Positions 1-8,102 of a stretch of 35,449 bases of DNA are shown here, one piece after another. A program made the translations under genes and the position numbers. This DNA is from Candidatus Eiseniibacteriota bacterium. GTDB lineage: Bacteria; Eisenbacteria; RBG-16-71-46; CAIMUX01. The notes beneath the pieces are model-generated. The model ran no database searches and had not been told where the DNA came from. It saw only the letters and a list, made by a program, of their open reading frames with translations. Each line of letters starts with the position of its first letter. Position 1 is the first letter of the stretch. The stretch spans positions 1-35,449 of the forward strand of contig CAIMUX010000084.1 of NCBI GenBank assembly GCA_903844735.1, read 5' to 3'.

Positions 1-37
1 CGACGAGAAGCTCTACCTTGAGGTGTTCGCGGTTCCC

Positions 38-59
38 GCCGCGGCCGAACGGCCGCGGC
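38..59. other. Perfect 9-bp inverted repeat (hairpin)
   Basis: A perfect 9-bp inverted repeat (arms 38-46 and 51-59) encloses the tetraloop GAAC. It lies about 80 nt downstream of the small minus-strand peptide gene. No T-run follows on either strand, so it is not a standard intrinsic terminator, although it could still end or stabilise the minus-strand transcript. Its function is unknown. Confidence 0.4.
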
Positions 60-137
60 CCAGACCGACGGCGGCGCGCCGATGATCCGGACCCTCAAAT
101 ATCGTGGCGGAAGCACCCTCAGTTATCGTGCGCACGC

Positions 138-215
138 TCACGCGCCCTGACTCACCGACGCCCCGAACACCAGACACAGGCCAAGGCCCAGTATCAAACC
201 GACAAACCACTTCAT
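138..215 (-). CDS. 25-residue signal-like or membrane peptide
   Basis: A short reading frame runs from an ATG at 215 to a TGA at 138-140. It is preceded by the purine-rich stretch GGAGAAGGA about 9 nt upstream, which is a convincing ribosome-binding site. The product begins MKWFVGLILG, continues with a Gly/Leu/Val-rich hydrophobic core and ends in a short polar tail (SVSQGA). It could be a single-pass membrane micropeptide, or a signal peptide whose mature protein was cut off by the stop. The other downstream frames do not look like a secreted protein, so a simple frameshift is not obvious. It is on the same strand as the FlgD-Ig protein gene, which ends 87 nt upstream. No family was recognised. 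Confidence 0.45.
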   Translation of the reverse strand: MKWFVGLILGLGLCLVFGASVSQGA

Positions 216-302
216 GATTTCGTTTCCTTCTCCGTTGATGGTCGCTTCCTCAATTCGCCGTGTCCCCGTAACGGGGATCCCGGATCAAGATCGTCGGAAT
301 AC

Positions 303-881
303 TCAGGGCAACAGGATCATCCGTCGGCTCTCATCGACGCCGGGTGCCGTGAGCTGATAGAAGTAGATCCCGCTCCCGACCTTCTCCCCCGCGTCGTCTC
401 GGCCATCCCAGTTTGCGGTGTGCCGTCCGGCCGGTCGCGCATCCTTCACAAGACGGCGTATCAGGCGCCCATTCACGCCGTAGATCACGAGATCCACCGG
501 ACCGGTCTTCGGCAGGTCAAAGGCGATCTCCGTCTCGGGAGAAAACGGGTTCGGCTGGTTCTGGAACAGGTGGACGGCTTTCACGAGTGCCGCAGCGTCC
601 CGAGGATCAACCACGCCGGAGTTGGCCGGCGACCAGAGGAACTCGATCCGCACGACGGTCGCCGCGCCATAGCGCTCGGTGCCGCCAGCATGCACCACCA
701 CCAGCGTGTCACCCTCGAAGCCGATCCGGTGCAAATCGTTGACGGGATAGTTCGCCATCTCGCCCCCAACGAGCCGGACCGAGAGCCACGGGATGTCCGC
801 CCGCGCCTGGGGCGCCGCACCGAGGCAGGCCAGGAGCGCCAAGCCAATCCACGCAAAACACAGGACCTGGGACCGTGACAT
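303..881 (-). CDS. Small secreted protein with C-terminal FlgD-type Ig-like domain
   Basis: The product is about 192 residues. A signal peptide (roughly residues 1-28, ending near ARA-DIPW) is followed by a short beta-rich section. That section carries two related halves of the type 'polar turn, hydrophobic strand, Arg-Ile-x-Phe' (RIGF and RIEF). The C-terminal ~85 residues form a FlgD/CHU-type Ig-like domain: an NQPNPFSPETEI opening, an IYGVNGRLIRRL strand, a WDGRDDAGEKVGSGIYFYQL core and a terminal strand. In FCB-group bacteria such domains cap secreted or surface proteins and resemble type IX sorting modules. The ATG at 881 was chosen because it opens the signal peptide and has GGAGGTG upstream, with somewhat long spacing. 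A TTG at 923 is in frame but would put a non-signal stretch first. The exact role is unknown. Confidence 0.8.
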   Translation of the reverse strand: MSRSQVLCFAWIGLALLACLGAAPQARADIPWLSVRLVGGEMANYPVNDLHRIGFEGDTLVVVHAGGTERYGAATVVRIEFLWSPANSGVVDPRDAAALVKAVHLFQNQPNPFSPETEIAFDLPKTGPVDLVIYGVNGRLIRRLVKDARPAGRHTANWDGRDDAGEKVGSGIYFYQLTAPGVDESRRMILLP

Positions 882-1076
882 TCGCCTCACTGGCACCTCC
901 GGTGGGAAAAACAACCCATGCAATAGATCGCAAACCGGTATGAGTAGAACATTCCTGTCCGGGTGATGGCAAACAAGGCAAGATGGCGGAGGATCACGGG
1001 GCAGCCTTGTGCCGGGGGGCGCCCCGATCGGCTACCCCTCCAGTCTTCCGTGTTTCCAGGAGATCATCGACACCTC

Positions 1077-1158
1077 TGTCATTTCTCACGATCTTGACCC
1101 AGGTTTAGGGCGAGTTTCTCACGATCTTGACCCACCCGATTCTCACGGTCTTGACCCA
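1077..1158 (+). repeat. IS21-type left terminus with three 19-bp direct repeats
   Basis: Three near-identical copies of TTCTCACGATCTTGACCCA lie at 1083-1101, 1116-1134 and 1140-1158; the third has one change (GGTC for GATC). A TGTC at 1077 could be the element tip. Multiple short terminal repeats starting with TG just ahead of istA are characteristic of IS21-family elements, where they bind transposase. The gene fragment right after them is istA-like, which supports the assignment. No matching right end was found in the window. Confidence 0.65.
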
Positions 1159-1202
1159 CCCCCTGAGGCCGTGCCGGACCATCATCACCTCCAACCAAGG
1201 AG

Positions 1203-1290
1203 GTGCAGGTGGTCTTTCGGGAGCACGGTATGTGGGAGATCCAAGAGGTTCTTCGCCGCCTCGGTCGGGGCGAGAGCCAGGTGGTGGTTG

Positions 1291-1307
<17 letters not shown>
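1203..1307 (+). pseudogene. istA (IS21-family transposase) N-terminal fragment
   Basis: From a GTG at 1203 the frame reads [10 protein letters not shown], then [15 protein letters not shown], then a run ending in ATGL. This is the start of the helix-turn-helix found at the N-terminus of IS21-family IstA transposases. The similarity stops after about 35 residues, where the same DNA passes, in another frame, into an IS1634/IS4-like transposase. It is therefore only a fragment: no integrase catalytic core and no istB follow. Its position directly after the IS21-type terminal repeats confirms the original arrangement. Confidence 0.65.
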
Positions 1308-2221
<914 letters not shown>

Positions 2222-2223
<2 letters not shown>

Positions 2224-2239
2224 TGCCGACTTTGGCACT
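2222..2239 (+). terminator. Weak hairpin at the transposase stop codon
   Basis: A 6-bp stem (AGTGCC 2222-2227 with GGCACT 2234-2239, loop GACTTT) overlaps the transposase stop and is followed by the short pyrimidine run CTT. It could be part of the insertion-sequence end or a weak terminator. The rest of the gap up to 2510 holds nothing else recognisable and may be the outer end of the insertion sequence. Confidence 0.3.
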
Positions 2240-2510
2240 CTTGGGCCGCTAACCCATTGAAATACCGTCCTGCGCCTTCGCGAACTGCGGAAGTTGGGCT
2301 ACTGCTCACTTACCGGGAAATGGCGGAACTCGTCGGGGATTTCGTCACGAATGCCAAAGGCGCCGCGGGCTGCCGGAGCAACACACACGACGCCCGCGGA
2401 AACCCGGCCGGTCCGGATTCCGCGGCCGAGAGCGGGCGGAGGCTGGAGCCGTAACGGGATGATTTGCCCCCGGTCGCGGGCGGCCGAGACTTGGCACACT
2501 TTGAGGTCAA

Positions 2511-5500
2511 TCAGGCTGCTTCGGAGTCCCGGGCGGGCAGCCACCTTTCCAGGACCTCGGCGAGCACCGCCGGTATCACCGGCTTGGAGACGTAGTCGTC
2601 CATGCCGGCCGCCAGGCATTTCTCGCGGTCGCCCTGCATGGTGTGGGCCGTCAGGGCGACGATGGGAACGTGGTGATTCAGGACCGCGGACCGGGGATCG
2701 CGGACGTGGCGGGTAGCCTCGATCCCGTCCATCTCCGGCATCTGCACATCCATCAGCACCAGGTCGTAGGGCATGGTCTCGAGGGCCTTGACGGCTTCCG
2801 CACCGTTGGCCACGGCGTCTGCCCGCAGGCCGAGCCTCTTCAGGATGCCCAGCGCCACCCGCTGGTTGATGCCGTTGTCCTCGGCCAGCAGGATGCGTGT
2901 CGTGCGGTCGGCGAATGGCGCCGGATTTTCGCGGGAATCCGGGCGCGGGACGGCGGCCCGCGACGTTGGTCCCGTCGCCTCGTGGTCCCGCAACGCCAGC
3001 GAGAGGATCTCCCCGAGCTCCCGGTGTCGTATCGGCTTGGTCGCACGGCCGGCGAAGCCGATCGACTCGAAGCGCCGGGGCTCAGTCTGGGTCCCCCCGG
3101 AGGCCAGGACCACCATGCGGGTGGCGGCCAGGCGCGGGTCGGCCTGGATAGCCCGGCCCAGGGTCGCGCCGTCCATGCCCGGCATCCGCATATCGATCAG
3201 GGCGAGCCGGAAGGGCTCGTTCTCATCCGATGCCCGACGTAGGACCCGGAGTGCCTCGGGGCCGTCTGCCGCCGCCGATGGACGCATGCCCCATGACGCC
3301 AGGCTGGCGGCCAGGAGTTCGCGACTCTTGGCGTTGTCGTCCACGATCAGGATGCGGGCATTGCGCAGGGCGGAAGGCGCGGCGACTGCCGGCCGGTTCC
3401 GTTCGGCCCGGGTGCGCGCGCGCACTGTGAACCAGAACTCGGATCCCCTTCCCTCCTCGCTGCGTACGCCGATCTCGCCGCCCATCAGCTCGGCCAGCCG
3501 TCTCGATATGGCCAGGCCGAGCCCGGCGCCGCCGTATCGCCGCGTGCTCGAGGCATCGACCTGGCTGAACTTGTCGAAGATCAGTTCGATCTTGTCTCGC
3601 GATACTCCGATTCCCGTGTCGCTGACCGAGAACCGCAGCAGGACTTCGGCCCCGGTCTCCTCCACCAGCGAGACGCCGACCGACACCTCGCCCGCTTGAG
3701 TGAACTTGACGGCGTTGCCGACGAGGTTGGTGAGAACCTGGCGGAGGCGTCCGGGGTCTCCCCGCAGCAGTGTCGGGACCGCGGGGTCGATGGCGCAGAG
3801 CAGCTCCAGCCCCTTCTGGTCGGCCTGCCACGCCATCGCGGAGGCGAACTCGTCGAGCAGGCTCGACAGGTCGAAGTCCAGTGTCTCCAGTTCGAGCTTG
3901 TTCGCCTCGATCCTCGAGAAGTCGAGGATGTCGTTGATCAGGCCGAGCAGGGACTCCCCGCTGATGCGCACGACGTCGGCGAGGCGCCGCTGCTCTCCGT
4001 CCAGGCTGGTATCCAGCAGCAACCCGGTCATGCCGATGACCGCGTTCATCGGGGTCCGGATCTCGTGGCTCATGTTGGCCAGGAACTCGCTCTTGGCGAC
4101 GTTGGCTGCTTCGGCCTGGGCTGCCAGCTGGTTGGCCCGGACGGTGGCCCTCTCGAGGCTCCGGTTGGTCTCCAGGAGCGCTTCCTCGGCCAGCTTGCGC
4201 TCGGTGACGTCCGAGATGATGCCGTGCCAGAGGGTGCCGCCGTCGGCCATCCGTTCCGGGTGGGCCTGGGACCAGCGCCAGCGGAGACCTTGCCGCGGGA
4301 GGACCACCCGGAACTCACAGTAGAAGGTCTGCAGGGTGCGGGCCGAATCCTGGATCGCGTGAGCGACGCGGTCGAGGTCTTTCGGATGCAACCGCCCGAA
4401 GACCGGGGTGGCATCCTCCTGCACTTCGCCGGGAGTTACCTCGTAGATGTCGTTCATGCCCGGGCTCGAGTACGGAAACGCGGAACGCCCGTCCGGGTAG
4501 AGCCGGTACTGGTAGACGACGCCCGGTACCAGCCGGGCGAGCTTCTCGAGCAGCTCGTGGCTCTGCTTGATCCGGGCCTCCGCCTCCTTGCGCTCGGTGA
4601 CGACGTCGAACACGGCCACGAAGCGGCCGTTCCCCGGGCCGAACACGGAGACTGAGAACCACATCTGCAGCGCCTCGACCAGCATCTCGAACCTTTCCGG
4701 CCTGCCAGTCAAAGCGACCCTCGCGTAGGTGGCGAAGAGCTCCGGATCTGTCTTCCGGATGCTCGGGATGACGTCACTGACGCTCCGTCCGACCACGTCG
4801 CGGAGGCCGGTCAGCATCTCGAACGCGTGGTTCACGGCAAGATAGACAAAGTCAACGGGTTCGCCGTTCTCGAAGACCATCCTGCAGTAGGCATACCCTT
4901 CGGCCATGTTCTCAAATAGCCCGCGGTAGAGCGCCTCGCTCTCGACCAGTGCCTCCTCGGTCCGCTTGCGCATCAACGCGGCCCCGACGTGCGAGGCAAG
5001 TCCTTCCAGGAGTTGAACGACCTCGAGGGAGAGCCGTCCCCTGCGCCGGTCATTGAGCTGGATCAGGCCGACCAGGTCGTCCCCGGCCCGGATGGGCACC
5101 CAGGCCACGGACGCATAGCCGTGATGCACGCACTGGTTGCGGGGATGGTGCCGCGGGTCCTCGCCGGCCGGGATGTCCAGGAGCGCGGAGGATTCGTTGG
5201 TCCAGCAGCTTCCTCCCGGGGTGCAGAGCGGATTGGACGGGTCTGTCCTGCTGGAGAGGACGAGGCCACACGTGCATTCCAGGCTGAGGCGGCCGTTCTC
5301 GTCCCGGCAGGGCCCGCCCCCGGCCGCCGGCGCGACCAACGAGTTTTCCGTCTGCAGGAACTCCTCGGAGAACCCTTCCTGCGCGAAATAGGGGAAGTCA
5401 TCCCCGTCCCGCAGGCGCACGCCCACGGCATCGAACCCGGTCCGTGCCTTCAGCACGGAGAGGACGCGCCGGATGGAGTGGCGGAGATCGCCGGGCTCGT

Positions 5501-6026
5501 TGAGTATCTGCAGCAGTTCGCGTGTCACTTCCCGTATCGCCTCGGCCTGTTTGCGCTCGGTGATGTCGACCGAGTTGCCACAGACCGCGTACATTCTCCC
5601 CTCGGTGTCAAACAGGGGAAACTTCGTGGAGAGGAAGGTCCGAACGGCATCCGGGGGCCCGGCTGTCTCCTCGACGCAGAGCGAAGACTGCCGGGCCATG
5701 ACCGCGAGATCATTGGCCCGGTGCTGGTCAGCGATCGCTGACGGGAGGAACTCGTGACTCGTCCTCCCGAGGAGCGTCTCGGGCGGGTGGCCGAAAAGCG
5801 CGGCCAGCGAGCGGGATACCAGGATGAAGCGACCCTGGAGATCCTTGGCGTAGAAGAGGTTCAGGGTCTGGTCGATGACAGTCTGGAACGTTGCCTTGCT
5901 GCCCAGGCCCTGGGCCTCGGGCGGAAGCCCCGGGACGTCGGTCCGCCGGAGGCTGAAGACGGGGGGGCTGTCGGCCCGGTCGGCATCGCTATCCACTGCG
6001 CATGCTCGTTTCCTTCCAATTGGCAT
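2511..6026 (-). CDS. Hybrid sensor histidine kinase with PAS/GAF sensors and two receiver domains
   Basis: A cytoplasmic BarA/GacS-type hybrid kinase of about 1171 residues. In order it shows a PAS domain (about 45-175, ending at an ITERKQAE motif), a GAF domain (about 180-360), two more PAS domains (about 365-490 and 500-630), a HisKA domain with the H-box MSHEIRTPMN (phospho-accepting His at about 654), and a HATPase domain with DTGIGV and GAGLGLAIS. Two receiver domains follow, LIVDD...LIDMRMPGMDG...TKP and LLAEDNG...LMDVQMPEMDG...SKP, each with its acidic pair, phospho-Asp and Lys. There is no HPt domain and no transmembrane segment, so a separate phosphotransfer partner is expected. The start is uncertain: an ATG at 6026 was chosen, an in-frame ATG at 6095 adds 23 unlikely residues, and a GTG near 5996 is possible. 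The gene stands alone. Confidence 0.92.
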   Translation of the reverse strand: MPIGRKRACAVDSDADRADSPPVFSLRRTDVPGLPPEAQGLGSKATFQTVIDQTLNLFYAKDLQGRFILVSRSLAALFGHPPETLLGRTSHEFLPSAIADQHRANDLAVMARQSSLCVEETAGPPDAVRTFLSTKFPLFDTEGRMYAVCGNSVDITERKQAEAIREVTRELLQILNEPGDLRHSIRRVLSVLKARTGFDAVGVRLRDGDDFPYFAQEGFSEEFLQTENSLVAPAAGGGPCRDENGRLSLECTCGLVLSSRTDPSNPLCTPGGSCWTNESSALLDIPAGEDPRHHPRNQCVHHGYASVAWVPIRAGDDLVGLIQLNDRRRGRLSLEVVQLLEGLASHVGAALMRKRTEEALVESEALYRGLFENMAEGYAYCRMVFENGEPVDFVYLAVNHAFEMLTGLRDVVGRSVSDVIPSIRKTDPELFATYARVALTGRPERFEMLVEALQMWFSVSVFGPGNGRFVAVFDVVTERKEAEARIKQSHELLEKLARLVPGVVYQYRLYPDGRSAFPYSSPGMNDIYEVTPGEVQEDATPVFGRLHPKDLDRVAHAIQDSARTLQTFYCEFRVVLPRQGLRWRWSQAHPERMADGGTLWHGIISDVTERKLAEEALLETNRSLERATVRANQLAAQAEAANVAKSEFLANMSHEIRTPMNAVIGMTGLLLDTSLDGEQRRLADVVRISGESLLGLINDILDFSRIEANKLELETLDFDLSSLLDEFASAMAWQADQKGLELLCAIDPAVPTLLRGDPGRLRQVLTNLVGNAVKFTQAGEVSVGVSLVEETGAEVLLRFSVSDTGIGVSRDKIELIFDKFSQVDASSTRRYGGAGLGLAISRRLAELMGGEIGVRSEEGRGSEFWFTVRARTRAERNRPAVAAPSALRNARILIVDDNAKSRELLAASLASWGMRPSAAADGPEALRVLRRASDENEPFRLALIDMRMPGMDGATLGRAIQADPRLAATRMVVLASGGTQTEPRRFESIGFAGRATKPIRHRELGEILSLALRDHEATGPTSRAAVPRPDSRENPAPFADRTTRILLAEDNGINQRVALGILKRLGLRADAVANGAEAVKALETMPYDLVLMDVQMPEMDGIEATRHVRDPRSAVLNHHVPIVALTAHTMQGDREKCLAAGMDDYVSKPVIPAVLAEVLERWLPARDSEAA

Positions 6027-6968
6027 CCCCGCCCTGTGGGGACGCCGCGGACTGGATGACCGATCCTGCCGACTCTCCCAGTGGCATCGGCACATTCACG
6101 GTGATTCGGGACACTTTATGACAGTTGTCGTGTTCCGCCGGACGTCGGCACCCGCGACGGCGAGGGCCGGGCGCCGCAACGCGCGAGCAGCACGTCGATT
6201 GAGTAGTTGGCGCAAACACCCGCGCCGCGCCCCGGGGCCGGGTTTCGGGCCGGTTCCTGCGCCGGACCGGGGAGTTGCAGCATTTGACTCCCGCCCGGTT
6301 CTGAAGAAGGACTGGCCGTCCTGCCCCGGACCGCGTAGGAAGACGTTGTCGACGCACGCTTGGCCCCGAGGAGACGGGTGATCAGGCATCCCAGGCACCG
6401 CCTGCCCCGTTCGCAGACCGCTCGCTCCGCCCCCCCGCTCTTCCCCTGAGCGTCCACCACTGGCCCCTGAGAGAGCGGAGAACCGAGAGTTCCGCCGCCC
6501 GGGCGCCCGATCCGCCGCGTCTCCCCGGGCTACCCCGCGAACGGAGAGAGCTCCGAGAACCCGCCCACACCGAGTCTCCCCCGCAACACCCTGCGCCCCA
6601 TCGCGATATACGGCCGCCGCGTCCGCTCTCGGATACGCCCCGACCGTCCACCACTCGGCCCCCGCAAGTTCGCAGCAGCGAAGAGCGGGTCCCCGAGCCG
6701 AACACGAACCTGGACCCCTCCGGTGAACGCCCATCGCCTGCAAACTCCTCCCCGCAAGAAGGCCAAGCACCGGCCGAGGGCTCGAAGCCTATTCTCCGCC
6801 CTGTGGGGCCGCCTCCACGCTGGGCGTAACCTCCGCCGCCACGGTGTCGGCCACCAGGCGCGCGCCCCAAGCCGGCCATCGAGCCGGAGACGCGCTTCCG
6901 CAGAAATGTGCGCCACTCCCGGCTCCCCATCCTCGCTGCAGCTTCCGGAACTCCCACCATGGTCCTGT
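6027..6968. other. Intergenic region, no convincing gene
   Basis: About 940 bp without a recognisable gene on either strand. The open frames here are composition-driven (Arg/Gly/Pro-rich) and match no family. A short duplicated motif, CGTCCACCACT followed by GGCCCC, occurs near 6451 and again near 6645, suggesting old repeat or mobile-element debris. The strand upstream of the hybrid kinase (6096-6130) is relatively AT-rich and could hold its promoter, but no clear -35/-10 pair was found. Confidence 0.5.
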
Positions 6969-7307
6969 TCAAGGAAACGCGGGAATGGCTCTGCGCATGA
7001 ACTCGCTGAAGAGCGGGACGGTGAAAGCCATGTCTCCGTGCGCCGGGCTGTAGATCATCCCTTTGCGAATCAGATTCGACCGGGCTGGGCCAAGACTGGT
7101 GATCTTGACGTTCAGCGCCGTGGCAACGTCGGCGCTACGATGAGGGCCGGCGCCGAGCGACGCCATCGCGCGCAGAAAGTGCTTCTCGCCCGGGGTCAGC
7201 CGGTCGAAGCGCACCCGGAAGAAGTTCTGATCAAGTCGCTGGATCACCTTGGGCGTTGCGTCCTGAACGACTTGGATGGTGAACGATCTATAGTCATTTC
7301 TAGCATG
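6969..7307 (-). pseudogene. C-terminal remnant of an AAA+ ATPase
   Basis: The stop-free stretch encodes about 112 residues ending in a winged-helix-like block. It includes FFRVRFDRLTPGEKHFLRAM, then SADVATALNVK, then LIRKGMIYSPAHGDMAFTV and PLFSEFMRRAIP. This resembles the C-terminal region of stand-alone AAA ATP-binding proteins, where the phrase 'LTP-E-x-x-(F/Y)-L-x-AMA-x-LG' precedes an 'IRKG(L/M)IYSP' wing. The whole P-loop ATPase core that should lie upstream is absent: a TAA at 7308-7310 and then unrelated AT-rich DNA replace it. A GTG at 7245-7247 could start a shorter peptide, but there is no clear ribosome site. It is best regarded as a truncated pseudogene. Confidence 0.6.
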
Positions 7308-7339
7308 TTATTTGATGATCGAGCAGTAAAATACTAGAA
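7298..7339. other. AT-rich island bounded by TTCTAG/CTAGAA
   Basis: A short AT-rich stretch in otherwise very GC-rich DNA, bounded by the 6-bp inverted pair TTCTAG (7298-7303) and CTAGAA (7334-7339). It sits exactly between the truncated ATPase remnant and the recombinase remnant. It may be a deletion or insertion junction, an old attachment site, or a promoter. Nothing in the sequence decides between these. Confidence 0.35.
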
Positions 7340-7377
7340 GTCCTTGCGCGGCCTCCGTAGTGCGCCAGAGGTGAGCC

Positions 7378-7665
7378 CCGAGCCGCCTGTTCCCGAGGCG
7401 AGAGTGTTTCCCACACCGGCACGAACGTCTCCATGGCGGCCGTCAACTCCGTCTCCTCTTCTGCGCATGGCCGCACACATAGTCCCGCTACCGGCGGTCG
7501 CCCTTCTGCGTGTACGTGTGATTCATCGCGGTCGGCGGGATAGACCGTGCCCCGATACCGGACCTTCCCGGCGAGCGTCCAGTTGCCCAGCGTGTACGCC
7601 AACTTCGCCTTGTCCCACGGCCCACCGCCGCGCTCGAGGCCTTTGCGTGTCGTCCACCGTGTCAT
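7378..7665 (-). pseudogene. Serine recombinase C-terminal remnant
   Basis: The minus-strand frame starting MTRWTTRKGLERGG, followed by PWDKAKLAYTLGNW and LAGKVRYRGTVYPADRDE, matches the stretch of recombinase-domain serine recombinases that normally reads 'W-T-T-(R/K)-K-G ... L-Y-x-L-L-T-N-x-x-Y-x-G-K-V-R-Y-(R/K)-G-x-V-(H/Y)-x-G-E-H'. Further on, ETFVPVWETLSPREQAAR matches the usual 'F-x-P-V-W-(E/D)-x-L-(T/S)-P-(R/E)-E-Q-A-R' near the C-terminus. The intervening zinc-ribbon/coiled-coil section is mostly missing, the conserved Gly-Glu-His is altered, and the frame diverges after PREQAAR. The catalytic serine domain is not present upstream. This is a decayed fragment of a resolvase or large serine integrase. 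Confidence 0.6.
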
Positions 7666-7735
7666 TGCACGGCCCTCTACTCACACGTGAGTGGGCCATG
7701 GTGTCATTGACCCGGCCTTCTCTCACGTGTGAGTG
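7659..7735. repeat. Tandem pair of 35-bp repeats, each ending in a palindrome
   Basis: Two related 35-bp units start with GTGTCATTG at 7659 and 7701 (42-bp period). Each ends in a short palindrome, ACTCACACGTGAGT in unit 1 and CTCACGTGTGAG in unit 2. A partial third unit (GTGGTGATT) follows at about 7740. The first unit overlaps the start of the recombinase remnant. Palindrome-tipped direct repeats beside a recombinase are reminiscent of a recombination or operator site, but this is only inference. Confidence 0.55.
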
Positions 7736-8102
7736 CACCGTGGTGATTCCGTCACGACGATCCCGTTTGCGCTGCTCCCGTAGTACCAGAAAGACGCGAA
7801 TGCCCTGCTGCCAATCAGGTTACGCGTTCCGCCCGCCCCTCCCGCCCACGCCGGCAGATGTCGAAAGAACGTCCCCGAGCGGCGGTTCAGACCCTCGGCG
7901 GTCTCCGCCGTCGTCGCGTTTGTGCCCGATCGCGACGAGTCCACACTGAAGCCCCCAGCCCGAAGCCCGAACCTACTCCGAATCTCAGACGCCCCGGTGT
8001 CATTTGCGTGGGGTTGGGTTCATGGACTATCCTCTCGCTTTCGCCGTGACCGGGCCCGGAGTCCGGGAACGACGGGGGGCAGGAGAAACCGAAGGGATCG
8101 AC
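7736..8102. other. Upstream region of leuS, no gene; carries one dispersed repeat copy
   Basis: No supported coding sequence. Positions 7961-7996, read on the minus strand, carry CTGAGATTCGGAGTA followed by TTCGGGCTTCGGGC. The same two blocks occur near 18157-18198 (there separated by a few extra bases). No T-box leader or other amino-acid-responsive structure was recognised ahead of leuS, and no confident promoter was found. Confidence 0.5.

Noticed and set aside
1009-1290. N-terminal ~95 residues of the long open frame ahead of the IS1634-like transposase
   Set aside because: The translation is the IS21 terminal repeats read in frame (three HDLDP/HGLDP-type units) and has no transposase similarity; the open frame is fortuitous.
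2490-2510. TTGGCAC near the hybrid kinase stop, resembling a sigma-54 -24 box
   Set aside because: No TTGC at the required -12 spacing, and no gene starts downstream in the right orientation.
6096-6972. Several overlapping 100-220-codon open frames on the minus strand
   Set aside because: Arg/Gly/Ser-rich translations without any recognisable motif or ribosome site, typical of GC-rich non-coding DNA.
6723-7337. A 204-codon plus-strand open frame
   Set aside because: It is antisense to the AAA ATPase remnant, which has clear family resemblance; the plus-strand translation has none.
8004-8102. Longer leuS start at 8004
   Set aside because: The extra residues have no LeuRS similarity; the ATG at 8103 lies right before the conserved region.
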